This document shows, piece after piece, positions 43,800 through 52,913 of a stretch of 64,000 bases of DNA. The notes under the pieces are model-generated. The model was not told the DNA's origin and did no database searches. It saw only the letters and a list, made by a program, of their open reading frames with translations. Position 1 is the first letter of the stretch, and every line of letters starts with the position of its first letter. The DNA is from Methanospirillum lacunae (lineage in GTDB: Archaea > Halobacteriota > Methanomicrobia > Methanomicrobiales > Methanospirillaceae). The DNA lies in assembly GCF_046195335.1 (NCBI RefSeq), contig NZ_CP176093.1, one strand, 5' to 3'. The translations under genes were made by a program, and so were the position numbers.

Positions 43800-44123
43800 T
43801 CACCGCTTTCTGCCCATCATCACTTCTTGGGTGACAACAAGGCCATGCTCAACCAGCCCTTCTATCTCTTCAGCTATACCAAGAATCCGCTCCTTTGAAT
43901 CAACCACATCAATAACCACCGGCAGATCAAATGAGAAATTTAGCACATCAATGGAATGGATCGTATGTTCATGCCCATATCCTACCATTCCACGAAATAC
44001 TGTGCACCCGGGAAAACCACGCTCATGAAAAAGTTCTACAAGATGTTTGTATGCCGGTTTTTTTCCGATTCGTGCAGACTCTGCAATATACACACGCAAT
44101 AGCATTCCTTCAGATAACATCAT
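43800..44123 (-). CDS. DUF190-family protein linked to fluoride channel
   Basis: A 107-residue protein with the DUF190 pattern (LLRVYIAESARIGKKPAYKHL; GFPGCTVFRGMVGYG). This family is PII-like in fold and often sits next to CrcB. It overlaps the crcB end by 4 nt (ATGA), so it is probably a regulator of the channel or a fluoride-response protein. Its function is not established. Confidence 0.8.
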   Translation of the reverse strand: MMLSEGMLLRVYIAESARIGKKPAYKHLVELFHERGFPGCTVFRGMVGYGHEHTIHSIDVLNFSFDLPVVIDVVDSKERILGIAEEIEGLVEHGLVVTQEVMMGRKR

Positions 44124-44482
44124 ACACCACCCCCAAGACCGGTAATTACCAGGTATCCAGCGCAGACTCCACCCAGACTTCCCAGGAGATTTATAAGGAT
44201 ATTACCAGTCATGACCAGATAATTCTGCTCTTCAAACATCCTGAATGTCTCAAATGAGAAGGTAGAAAAAGTGGTAAATCCCCCGAGCACACCCACATCA
44301 ATGAAATAGTAGAGATCTCCGGGTGAACGGGAGAACGCAACCAGTGAGAAGAGTAGACTACCCAGAATGTTTACAAGTGCAGTTCCAAGAGGAATACCCC
44401 TTATTGTTGCTATTTTAGAGATCTCAAATCTGCATAACGAGCCAGCCGCACCGCCAAGCCCTACTAGAATCAGGTGATCCAT
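44120..44482 (-). CDS. crcB: Fluoride channel subunit (CrcB/Fluc), second copy
   Basis: A 120-residue four-segment protein with GGAAGSLCRFEI, GTALVNILGSLL and GGFTTFSTFSFE, the Fluc signatures (pore Asn and Phe box). Exports fluoride as an antiparallel dimer. It overlaps the other crcB by 13 nt, so the pair probably forms a heterodimer of opposite topology. Confidence 0.9.
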   Translation of the reverse strand: MDHLILVGLGGAAGSLCRFEISKIATIRGIPLGTALVNILGSLLFSLVAFSRSPGDLYYFIDVGVLGGFTTFSTFSFETFRMFEEQNYLVMTGNILINLLGSLGGVCAGYLVITGLGGGV

Positions 44483-44856
44483 GCAGACCCTCTTGGATTT
44501 GTAACCATAACGCGGCCAATAAATACTCCGGTAAGTCCTAACAGAATATTGGCCAGGATATTCAGAATGCCAATAACCGGTCCGGCTGAAAAACTCTGAT
44601 AAGCAAAAGCCGAAAAGGTAGTGAAAGATCCAATCACGCCAACACCAAAGAAGAGGCGTGATTTCCTGTCAAATGCTCCAAAAAAGATAGAACTATACAT
44701 CAGGATACTTATGGCGATACATCCGAGAACATTCACAACCAATGTCCCGGAGAGTGAAGGTATCCAGTCATTAATCTGGTATCGCCCGACAGCTCCGCAG
44801 AATCCGCCGATACAGACCAGTGCTTCATCAGAAAGTGAAATGTTCATATCATACAC
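44470..44856 (-). CDS. crcB: Fluoride channel subunit (CrcB/Fluc), first copy
   Basis: A 128-residue four-segment protein with GGFCGAVGRYQIN, GTLVVNVLGCIA and GSFTTFSAFAYQS. It is diverged from the partner at 44120-44482, as in split heterodimeric Fluc pairs. First gene of the crcB-crcB-DUF190 set; the SNF2 gene follows 102 bp later on the same strand. Confidence 0.9.
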   Translation of the reverse strand: MYDMNISLSDEALVCIGGFCGAVGRYQINDWIPSLSGTLVVNVLGCIAISILMYSSIFFGAFDRKSRLFFGVGVIGSFTTFSAFAYQSFSAGPVIGILNILANILLGLTGVFIGRVMVTNPRGSAWIT

Positions 44857-44884
44857 CGGCTGAGTGAGCCTGAAAGGTGATTAT

Positions 44885-44919
44885 GCCTTCAGTACTGAGG
44901 CGAGTGACATATATATAAA
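44885..44919 (-). promoter_or_regulatory. TATA box with palindrome at the expected start of the crcB transcript
   Basis: Minus-strand tttatatatatg (44908-44919) is a TATA box; the start would fall near 44888, within gccttcagtactgaggc (44885-44901), whose core CAGTACTG is palindromic. The leader would be about 30 nt, too short for the fluoride riboswitch. Confidence 0.45.
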
Positions 44920-44992
44920 GGTCATCTGGTGCCTGTAACAAAAAAAGTTTGATCGGTCTGATTGAGATTTATGACTGCTTCAATCTTGAAAT

Positions 44993-46966
44993 CTATGAAA
45001 CCGGAGATAACTTGCCAAATACAGTTGTAGTGACACCTGCTTTTACCAGGGCATCCTGGGACCAGTTAGCATACCCGGCCTTAGACAGGGTGACAGTATG
45101 TTCACCTGAGGAAATTCCAGTTATTGTCTTGGAGGTAACTGATCCAGTGCTGACACCATCAATAGAGATGGATGCTCCGGACGGATTCGAATATATGAAT
45201 ATCGATCCGTTTGTTCCTCCCGGAATTAGGCTTGCAGAGATCGAGGTAGTCATATGCGAGTTGACCATCACTGTCTTTGACCAGTCTTTATACCCATCTT
45301 TCTTCAAAAGTACAGTGTGCCATCCAGATGAGAGACCAGAGACAGTATATGGACTCTGATACCCGGTATCAGTATTATCAACAAAGATCCCGGCTCCTGA
45401 AGGGTTTGAAGTTATAGAAATACTACCTCCGGTCTGGGTGAGGATAGCATACACCGGGAAACTCTGTCCACCTCTAACCGTAACAATTGAGGTGTAATCG
45501 GCATATCCGCTCAATACAAGTTTGAGTTCATGATTTCCCGTGCTCAGTGAATCAATATTTGCCTTGGTAACCCGACCCATATCAGTTCCATCAACCCAGA
45601 TGGATGCCCCGGTTGGTTTTGAGGAAACAGTAAGGGATCCTGCCTGAGTTAAAACAGCTGCAACAGAACTCGTTTCATTGGATTTGATTGTAATATTCTG
45701 ATAATAATCCACGTACCCACTCTTTATGAGTTTCAATGAATGATTGCCTGCAGAGATTTTGTTTATGGTAACAGGCGTATTATGTCCGGTACTCGTCTCA
45801 TCGAGCCAGACTGCAGCCTTTGAAGGACTCGAAGAGATGGAAAGGTTACCGGTTTCAGGAACAGGGGTTGGAGTTACCGTAACAGTTGGCGTGGGTGTTA
45901 CAGTAGTAGTAGGGGTTGGTGATACTGTTGGTGTGGGAGTTTTTGTGGCTGTTGGGGTGGGAGTGGGGGAAACTGGCTTCATATGGAATACACTTACAGC
46001 AAAATGTTGCATACCAGAGTATTTTCCTCCCCATGTCATGGTATGACTGGAATAATCCCAGGTATCATGAACAATTATCTGATCGGTTCCTGTATACCCT
46101 ACACCAATCATAGTATGACCCTCTACCTGGATCAGAACAGGATATCCGGAATCAATTTCTGATTTGTACTGGCTGTAGGTGAATCCTTTTGTATTTCCTT
46201 TGTATCCGAAGATATATTGGTTGTAATTGGTTGCGACCGAGTAACCCCTTGACTCAGCAAAGAGTCTCATTCCATGCGTTCCATCACGATATTTATCACT
46301 CTCTGATCCTGAATAGTCGTAGAGAGGAGAGCCATTAGTGTAATAGAAGAATACCGTACTTCCATCAGTATTCAGCCAGTTCTGATACTGGTTTGTGCCC
46401 ATATAATCCCCGACACAATTCTTTGCACTATGTTCAGCCCATGAACCATAGTATGGATCAACTGCAGAGTCATATGCCGAGTAGTAGTCATCAACATGAC
46501 CCTTAATGGTCAGATTATCGATCCCTTTATGCGATGCGCTTAAAGGACACTCCCCATATCCTTCAGAGGAATTTCCCCAGACTTTGTTTGTAAGAGGGAA
46601 GACTCCACCATCTGTGGAACCTACATAGAGGTTTGGATACCCATTGCGATCAAAATATCCAAAATACATTGAAGCAGAAGTTGCTGAACACCCATATGAC
46701 CATCGAAGTGCCGGGACTTCGCCAGTTTTTAATACAGTTATCGAGGGATCAGAAGCGTTCACTGCATTCATATCTTTAACCCACCCGGATGGTGGCAAAC
46801 CAGGACCTGTTATGTATTGATCAATAAGATTCCCGTTATCAGAAATCTGACCTATGAAATAACTTTGGTTTTCTGCAGAAACTGTACATACACCGGTACT
46901 AAATAGAACCAGACTAATCAAAATTATGGCTGACAACCAGGAAAGAAAAGGGAAGTGATTATTCAT
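44993..46966 (-). CDS. Secreted C39-like peptidase with four PEGA domains
   Basis: A 657-residue exported protein. Signal peptide to about residue 31. A propeptide-like segment holds ITGPGLPPSGWVKD. The peptidase-like domain has Cys93 (RWSYGCSATSASM) and His near 283 (VEGHTMIGVGYTG) followed by IIVHDTWD, a plausible Cys-His-Asp triad. Then comes a Pro-Thr-rich linker and four PEGA domains (each with the NPSGA-x-I-x-VDG and GYxDW motifs) to the end. PEGA repeats attach to or span the cell surface. The catalytic call rests on motif order only. Confidence 0.65.
   Translation of the reverse strand: MNNHFPFLSWLSAIILISLVLFSTGVCTVSAENQSYFIGQISDNGNLIDQYITGPGLPPSGWVKDMNAVNASDPSITVLKTGEVPALRWSYGCSATSASMYFGYFDRNGYPNLYVGSTDGGVFPLTNKVWGNSSEGYGECPLSASHKGIDNLTIKGHVDDYYSAYDSAVDPYYGSWAEHSAKNCVGDYMGTNQYQNWLNTDGSTVFFYYTNGSPLYDYSGSESDKYRDGTHGMRLFAESRGYSVATNYNQYIFGYKGNTKGFTYSQYKSEIDSGYPVLIQVEGHTMIGVGYTGTDQIIVHDTWDYSSHTMTWGGKYSGMQHFAVSVFHMKPVSPTPTPTATKTPTPTVSPTPTTTVTPTPTVTVTPTPVPETGNLSISSSPSKAAVWLDETSTGHNTPVTINKISAGNHSLKLIKSGYVDYYQNITIKSNETSSVAAVLTQAGSLTVSSKPTGASIWVDGTDMGRVTKANIDSLSTGNHELKLVLSGYADYTSIVTVRGGQSFPVYAILTQTGGSISITSNPSGAGIFVDNTDTGYQSPYTVSGLSSGWHTVLLKKDGYKDWSKTVMVNSHMTTSISASLIPGGTNGSIFIYSNPSGASISIDGVSTGSVTSKTITGISSGEHTVTLSKAGYANWSQDALVKAGVTTTVFGKLSPVS
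45855..45966 (-). repeat. Low-complexity Pro-Thr linker repeat
   Basis: A PTPT-type stretch coding for the linker between peptidase and PEGA domains, with GT-rich short repeats (gttggggtgggag, gttggtgat) that may be length-variable. Confidence 0.7.
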
Positions 46967-47069
46967 TGAAATTGTATTGTTTAACGAAATATAAATATTT
47001 AGGCAATTGTCATCATGAGTTACCCGATATTCGCCTATCCTTCATCAGAAAGCCTGTGAAACCCACTGC

Positions 47070-47396
47070 TCAAATTATTTTCGTAGAATTGTCACTTTGG
47101 TTAGGAAGATTGGCATCCTTTTCCCACCCAGGAGGTGGAAGACCGGGACCCGTCACCCGCTTATCGATTGTGTTATTGTCCAACAGGGTTTCACTCGATG
47201 TATTGTTTACATAAAGACCATCAGATTCCTGAAACGTGTTGTTTGAAGCATTCATAGTATTGAGCCATGAAACCTGGGATGAGTGATTTGTGGCATTCTC
47301 AATTAAACCGACAACTTCATTTCCGTTTGTGATACCTATGCTTGCTATCACGAGGATACTGATACACACCAGAAAGTAGCGGATTGAATCCATCAC
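47070..47396 (-). CDS. Short secreted protein related to the N-terminus of the C39-like peptidase
   Basis: A 108-residue exported protein (signal ends near ITNG). Its C-terminal part DKRVTGPGLPPPGWEKD matches the ITGPGLPPSGWVKD segment of the gene that follows, but it stops where that one enters the catalytic domain. Five or more N-x-S/T sites. It may be a free-standing propeptide-like partner or a remnant of a duplicated gene. The next 100 bp show no continuation of the peptidase. Confidence 0.5.
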   Translation of the reverse strand: MMDSIRYFLVCISILVIASIGITNGNEVVGLIENATNHSSQVSWLNTMNASNNTFQESDGLYVNNTSSETLLDNNTIDKRVTGPGLPPPGWEKDANLPNQSDNSTKII

Positions 47397-47452
47397 AAAT
47401 TCATTAGTCGCAGATAATATGAATGTAATGTAAACAAAAGTCCAGAGAATAG

Positions 47453-48970
47453 TTACTCATCATTTGAGATTACCTGCCTGAACATCATATGGGGAACCAA
47501 AATCTCAAACCGTGCACCAGACCCGGGTTTTCCTATCTCCCGTATAGAAAGCCCGGTGATAGCCAGTATCTCACGTGAAAGAAAGAGACCCATCCCCTTT
47601 TGTTCACCATACCACTGTTCAAAGATCTTCTCTTTCAGATCAGTCTCAATTCCTACCCCGTTATCTTCAAATACCAAGATGCACCCTTCAGGACTGATCT
47701 CATAACTCAGTCTGACAGTAGTTGCAGAATGGGCGTACTTCACCACATTCTCAGCGAGGATGTAAAAAACCATCTCTAGGAGAGGATCAGTATAAATTTC
47801 AAGACCGTTCACCTGAATCTCACGATTGTATTGTAAAAAATCAAGGTGAGAGATAGCATAGAGAAATGTTTGGGATACATCATGCCAGACAGGGGGTTTG
47901 ATGCCCATGTCCTGATACATCTTCGCAAAGTTCAGAGACCGGAGGATCTTATCAACTGCCTTTCGTTCATTCTCCAGATAATATGCCTGCTTTGAATCAG
48001 TAACCAGTTCTTGATGCAGATCCAGAAAACCAGTCAGGGAAAAGACATAGTTTTGAATATCGCTAAAAGCAACATGGTTCAGCAGGTTTAATTTCTTTCG
48101 TGCATAATGGAGCGAATTTTCAACATTCTTCCGTTCTGTGATATCACGTGCTGAAGCAAATATTCGATTGCCGGAAGGGATGGAAGACCATTCTAGCCAT
48201 CGGTATGATCCATCCCGGTGCCTGTAACGGTTAACAAAGCTGGTTATCCTTCCTGAAACAGCTCTTTTTCCCATTTCAAGAGTTTGCTCCAGATCATCAG
48301 GATGAACAAAATCAAGATATTTATGAGAGAGGATATCCTGAAGTGGGTATCCGAGATCAGATTCCCATGCAGGGTTTAGCCTGATAAACTTTCCATCCCT
48401 TGTAAGAATACAGAGCAGATCAAGAGTCAGGGAAAAGAATTGATCGAGTTCATCAGTCCGCTCTCTGACCATCTCTTCAAGATTCTTATGATACCGTTTC
48501 AGTTCCTCTTCATTCTTCTTTCGCTCCTGAATCTGTTCTTCTAGCAGAACATTTTGTGCTTGCATCTGCTTCTGAAGCCGGTAAAGGGATAAATGAGTGT
48601 GGATCCGGGCCAGAATTTCTTCAGACTGAAACGGTTTTGTTATAAAATCCACACCCCCAGCATCGAACCCTTTTACTCTATCAGCAGGCTCTTCAAGTGA
48701 ACTGATAAAAATAACCGGAATCGAAACCGTATTTGGGTTTCCCTTCAGTTGTCTGCAGACCTCATACCCGTCAAGATCAGGCATAATCACATCAAGAAGG
48801 ATGAGATCAGGAATCTCAACATCAACAGATCGAAGAGCGAGTCTGCCACTTGGAGCCGGCCGAACAAGATATCCTGGTTTTGACAGGATATCAGTCAGGA
48901 GTTTCAGGCTGCCCGGGGAGTCATCAACAACCAGGATCTGGGCTGGATCTCCAGGTTCAGACTGATTCAT
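47453..48970 (-). CDS. Response-regulator/PAS/histidine-kinase hybrid with altered acceptor site
   Basis: A 505-residue cytoplasmic protein: REC domain (ILVVDDSP start, phospho-Asp in LILLDVIMPDLDG near residue 57, TKPF Lys), coiled coil, PAS/PAC (about 185-300), a DHp-like region and a HATPase domain (ILAENVVKYA N-box; VFEDNGVGIE G1; QKGMGLFLS G2). In the acceptor helix the usual R-H-D-I-x-N reads F-S-D-I-Q-N, so the canonical His is absent. ATG 48970 has ggagag upstream and overlaps the partner gene stop by 14 nt. Confidence 0.85.
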   Translation of the reverse strand: MNQSEPGDPAQILVVDDSPGSLKLLTDILSKPGYLVRPAPSGRLALRSVDVEIPDLILLDVIMPDLDGYEVCRQLKGNPNTVSIPVIFISSLEEPADRVKGFDAGGVDFITKPFQSEEILARIHTHLSLYRLQKQMQAQNVLLEEQIQERKKNEEELKRYHKNLEEMVRERTDELDQFFSLTLDLLCILTRDGKFIRLNPAWESDLGYPLQDILSHKYLDFVHPDDLEQTLEMGKRAVSGRITSFVNRYRHRDGSYRWLEWSSIPSGNRIFASARDITERKNVENSLHYARKKLNLLNHVAFSDIQNYVFSLTGFLDLHQELVTDSKQAYYLENERKAVDKILRSLNFAKMYQDMGIKPPVWHDVSQTFLYAISHLDFLQYNREIQVNGLEIYTDPLLEMVFYILAENVVKYAHSATTVRLSYEISPEGCILVFEDNGVGIETDLKEKIFEQWYGEQKGMGLFLSREILAITGLSIREIGKPGSGARFEILVPHMMFRQVISNDE

Positions 48971-50990
48971 TTTCTCTCTCCAGTTTTTCTGCTTCATCAA
49001 GCCATTGGATAAGCCGGTCAAAATCAAGATGATCAGCAAGACCCGTTATGATCCTGCCAACATCAGGAAACTTATCTTTTATCTGTCTAGCTACCATGGC
49101 GATCTCGACACGATCAAGTTTTATTACTGCATTTGAAAGTGCTGAACGCAATGAAGGAGGAATCTCAAGAAGGTTTTCAGCATTGAGCTGTGCTCCAACT
49201 CCCGGGATCTGATCAGAACTCTCAGGGAAGAGATCATATTCAACCCCGAGATGGGTTGACATTATCTCAAATATTTCCTCTTCAAGAAAGGGTTTACTGA
49301 CAAAATCATCAAATCCGGCCTCCAGGATCTTCTTCCGATCTTCTTCAAAGACGGAGGCAGTCAGCGCAACAATGACCAGATTTTTGCCCTCAGGAAGCAA
49401 CCGGATCTGCCTGGTTGCCTCAAGTCCATCCATTTCAGGCATTCGGATATCCATCCAGATAAAATCAGGACGCCACTTCTCTGTTTCACATATGGCTTGC
49501 CTTCCATTTATTGCAGTCCGGACAGTAAAACCAGTCTGTTTAAGCAGTGTCTCAAGAAAAGTCCGGTTTTCTTCATTGTCCTCAACGATCAAAACTTTTG
49601 GAGACAGAGCATCGGACTTGAGTCTGAGCACGATGCCAGGTTTCTCCTGGTCATCGGGAGCAGGAGCTTGAGCAATCCTGACAGGTAAAGAAAAGGAAAA
49701 GATACTTCCTTTATCCGGATGGCTGACAACAGAAATATCTCCACCCATGAGCCTGATATATTCCCTGCTGATGGCCAGGCCCAAACCAGTTCCACTCTTT
49801 GACATTTTCCCGCTTGTGGTCTGCTCAAAATACCTGAACAGGAGTTCATGCTCATCCTCCGAAATTCCTATTCCGGTATCCTCAATAGCGATGTTGAGCA
49901 TTGCAGCAGTATCTTCTTTTTTATTAACTTCAAGTCTGAGAAGGACACCACCATGTTCTGTAAATTTCACTGCATTACCAAGGAGGTTTATCAGAACCTG
50001 CCTGATTTTACTTTCATCAGAATGGACGTACCGGGGTATGGTATCTAAACCAATAACCTGAAGATACAGGCCTTTTGAATTAGTTCTGACCCTGAACATG
50101 TTCTCCATGTCCCTGACAAGTTCATGAAGATCAAACGAGGTTTCTTCCAGAGTAACACGCCGTGCCTCTATCTTTGATATTTCAAGCACCTCATCGATCA
50201 ATGCAAGCAGATGGGTTCCACTCCGATTGATGATCTGAATGTACTCCCGCTGTTCTGGGGTGAGTGAAGAATCCCGTTGCATGAGCTGGGAAAACCCTAG
50301 AATTGCGTTCATCGGAGTTCTGAGCTCATGACTCATATTGGCAAGAAACTCACTCTTCGCCCTGTTTGCAGCCTCTGCCCTCTCCTTTGCCACTGCCAGT
50401 TCAGCGGTTCTCTCAATTACTTTCTGTTCAAGTGAGTCGTGGGCTTCCTTTAAAAGACGTTCAGCATCCTGGATTTTCTTTTGAGTCAGCCCCATCTCTC
50501 CGAGCATCTCTGTTACTTTTCGAAGAAATGCAAGATTCTGATTCACCTGATCAGCTGTCAGAATTGGAACATCCTGAACTGCCTTCAGGTAATCTTCCTC
50601 TTGAAAACCGAATTCCCGCGCCTGTTCCCGGAAAAACTCCATATCAGGGGGCTCTAAGAAAAACTGTCCGATAAAGATATTGGCTAGGTGTTTACCATCA
50701 ATGATAATTGGGGTTGCAACGTCCACGAGCCCGTTGTTACATTTGTACATATAGGAAGGATTTGCCTCTTCCATGTGCCCGAGAATCTTTATGTCACTCT
50801 CCAGGCATCGTTTCAGGGTCGTTGGATGAACACGGTGAAACTTGGTGCAGAGATCCACCCAGCCATTTCCTGTGAGAATAACCGAGTTGTTGTCTATGAC
50901 GCCTGTTGCAAATCTGCTGATTGAGTAGAGAAGATCCATCAAGCCCTGAAGTTCGTCAATGTTGATCAGATCACTGAGTTGATAGTCCAT
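48957..50990 (-). CDS. PocR-domain hybrid sensor histidine kinase
   Basis: A 677-residue kinase without membrane segments. Residues about 1-165 resemble the PocR sensory domain (PSYMYKCNNGLVDVATPI; FIGQFFLEPPD), which has a conserved Cys in KCNNG. A coiled coil is followed by HisKA (ANMSHELRTPM, His near 222), HATPase (NLLGNAVKFTEHGG; EDTGIGIS; GTGLGLAIS), a REC domain (LIVEDNEEN; DFIWMDIRMPEMDG with Asp near 513) and a C-terminal helical piece. PocR domains sense small hydrocarbon-type ligands in bacteria. It is the upstream gene of a kinase pair, overlapping the next by 14 nt. Confidence 0.88.
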   Translation of the reverse strand: MDYQLSDLINIDELQGLMDLLYSISRFATGVIDNNSVILTGNGWVDLCTKFHRVHPTTLKRCLESDIKILGHMEEANPSYMYKCNNGLVDVATPIIIDGKHLANIFIGQFFLEPPDMEFFREQAREFGFQEEDYLKAVQDVPILTADQVNQNLAFLRKVTEMLGEMGLTQKKIQDAERLLKEAHDSLEQKVIERTAELAVAKERAEAANRAKSEFLANMSHELRTPMNAILGFSQLMQRDSSLTPEQREYIQIINRSGTHLLALIDEVLEISKIEARRVTLEETSFDLHELVRDMENMFRVRTNSKGLYLQVIGLDTIPRYVHSDESKIRQVLINLLGNAVKFTEHGGVLLRLEVNKKEDTAAMLNIAIEDTGIGISEDEHELLFRYFEQTTSGKMSKSGTGLGLAISREYIRLMGGDISVVSHPDKGSIFSFSLPVRIAQAPAPDDQEKPGIVLRLKSDALSPKVLIVEDNEENRTFLETLLKQTGFTVRTAINGRQAICETEKWRPDFIWMDIRMPEMDGLEATRQIRLLPEGKNLVIVALTASVFEEDRKKILEAGFDDFVSKPFLEEEIFEIMSTHLGVEYDLFPESSDQIPGVGAQLNAENLLEIPPSLRSALSNAVIKLDRVEIAMVARQIKDKFPDVGRIITGLADHLDFDRLIQWLDEAEKLERENESV

Positions 50991-51175
50991 TTGATAAAAC
51001 CGGGTCCTTACTTTCCTGCTAACCGTTTGACCGGGATTAATTCATATCCACAGATGGCAGGATATGAGTCAATGAAGAGAAAGAGGAGCATCCTGCTATT
51101 TAAGGTATTGTAAATATGTCAGAATAAACGAAGAGAGGGTGTTCAAGCCTCATCTTCCGGTCACAAAGATTCTGA

Positions 51176-51892
51176 TTACCCACGATTTTGGGAAATAGGG
51201 GAAGAAGGAGTTGCAGTAAGCCAGGGCCTCACTGCATCTTTGTCAGGATACCAGTGAGGAACAAACCAGAGTGAATAAAACCGAGCTGCAGGGAATCGAT
51301 AATATCCATCCTGATTGTGGTCAGTAACATCATACGGATCTGCAAAGATGATCACATCATCAACAACTGTATCAGTCCCCATAGTGTCATACCCAGTGAC
51401 CACCATCCAGTGTCCTCCCCAGTCAGCCCAGGCTACAAGTGTTGGCACACCCACTTTGAGATTATTCTGAAGCATGGCAAGATCACCATCACCATCAGTT
51501 GTACTGGAATGGACTGTCCATCCCCGGTCAGTAAATAATTTTGCCATCTGGACAACATTGGCCCCGTACACTGGGACAGTCCCCATCTCTTCAGCCATGC
51601 TCATCTCATCACCGGTACTGCCGTAATAGAGGAGATTATCTAAAGCAGCTGCTGAGCCACATGTAATCTCGGTAGATTGCTGCACTGAAGGTACCTTAAT
51701 TAACGTAAGATTCTCATCAGATGATTCATTGATTGAAAACGGAGTATACCATTCTGAATCAGGATGATCGCCAAGTCCTTTGTATGCAGCTGCCCCACCC
51801 ATAAGATCACTGATATTCAGAGAATACGCCTGAACTGTTGCCACACCAGCACCTAATAAAATGAGAAAGAGAAGAGCCCGGGTTTTTAGCAT
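51176..51892 (-). CDS. Secreted C39-like cysteine peptidase
   Basis: A 238-residue exported protein (signal ALLFLILLGAGVATVQA). The peptidase-like fold has Cys in TEITCGSAAALDNLLY, His in WGGHWMVVTGYD and Asp in FADPYDV, the Cys-His-Asp order of the C39-like family. No carrier or transporter domain. The start is placed at ATG 51892; an 11-residue extension is possible but would disturb the signal. The substrate is unknown. A 185-bp gap to the kinase gene holds no evident gene. Confidence 0.7.
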   Translation of the reverse strand: MLKTRALLFLILLGAGVATVQAYSLNISDLMGGAAAYKGLGDHPDSEWYTPFSINESSDENLTLIKVPSVQQSTEITCGSAAALDNLLYYGSTGDEMSMAEEMGTVPVYGANVVQMAKLFTDRGWTVHSSTTDGDGDLAMLQNNLKVGVPTLVAWADWGGHWMVVTGYDTMGTDTVVDDVIIFADPYDVTDHNQDGYYRFPAARFYSLWFVPHWYPDKDAVRPWLTATPSSPISQNRG

Positions 51893-51977
51893 GTATTTAC
51901 CATTGATCACCTGGCAGATAATCATACAGGTACCTGGATAAGAACCATTAAGGTATCATACAGAGGTGTCTAAGTTC

Positions 51978-52823
51978 ATGCTGATCCGTACTGCTCAACA
52001 TATTTTGCATGCTCAAGAGACGATAGAAGGGGCAGGAGTCAGACTTCACCGGGCCTTTGGATATCACCAGATTCCCATGTTTGATCCCTTCCTGATGCTC
52101 GATGATTTCAGAGGTGATAACCCTGATGACTATATCAGAGGGTTTCCCTGGCATCCTCACCGGGGGATTGAAACCGTCACGTACATGCTTGAAGGAAAAG
52201 TTGAACACGGTGACAGTATGGGCAATTCCGGAACAATAGGAGCAGGTGCAGTCCAATGGATGACAGCTGGGTCTGGTATTATTCATCAGGAGATGCCAAA
52301 ACCCGTAAACGGGAAGATGGGAGGATTTCAACTCTGGGTAAACCTCCCCAGGTCAGAGAAACTCATACATCCCAGGTACCAGGAGATAGTAGCAGAGGAT
52401 ATTCCGGCAATATCACCTGAACGGGGAGTTTCTATAAAGGTAATAGCAGGATCATATGGTGGAATAAAGGGACCAGTAAAGGATATTGTTGCAGATCCCG
52501 ATTATCTTGATATCTCACTCGAAGAAGGGAGAACATTCCTGCACCAGGTTCCCCGTGGTTACACTGTTTTCTGTTACATGTTTGCGGGAACAGGAACCTG
52601 TGGACAAGGTGGACAGGTACTTAAAAACAGGGATCTGGTCCTGTTTGGCGATGGTGATCACGTACAGTTCAAGGCAGTAAACGGACCATGCCGCCTGCTC
52701 CTTCTCTCTGGAAAACCTATAAAAGAACCAATTGCATGGGGAGGTCCGATTGTGATGAACACACAGGAGGAACTACAGCAGGCATTCAGAGAGTACGAAG
52801 AAGGTACATTTATAAAAACATAA
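51978..52823 (+). CDS. Pirin-family protein
   Basis: A 281-residue bicupin. The metal site HPHRGIETVTYMLEG, VEHGDS and IIHQEMP (two His, His, Glu) is complete in the N-terminal cupin. Pirins can act as quercetinase-like oxygenases or redox-linked regulators; the function in anaerobic archaea is not known. ATG 51978 is chosen because gaggtg (51964-51969) lies 8 nt upstream; GTG 51966 would overlap that site. Confidence 0.9.
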   Translation: MLIRTAQHILHAQETIEGAGVRLHRAFGYHQIPMFDPFLMLDDFRGDNPDDYIRGFPWHPHRGIETVTYMLEGKVEHGDSMGNSGTIGAGAVQWMTAGSGIIHQEMPKPVNGKMGGFQLWVNLPRSEKLIHPRYQEIVAEDIPAISPERGVSIKVIAGSYGGIKGPVKDIVADPDYLDISLEEGRTFLHQVPRGYTVFCYMFAGTGTCGQGGQVLKNRDLVLFGDGDHVQFKAVNGPCRLLLLSGKPIKEPIAWGGPIVMNTQEELQQAFREYEEGTFIKT

Positions 52824-52913
52824 GGTGTCCATTAAGGCTGGGCATGAACTGAGTTTGAATTTTCATGTAAACCACCAGACATCATTATTAATCATCCTGC
52901 CGACCTCCTGTTC

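Noticed and set aside
43653..43898. 81-residue plus-strand frame across the SNF2 start
   Set aside because: Overlaps the SNF2 and DUF190 genes on the other strand and shows no domain or start signal.
44857..44992. Fluoride riboswitch upstream of crcB
   Set aside because: No match to the conserved loop and pseudoknot pattern, and the leader predicted from the TATA box is only about 30 nt.
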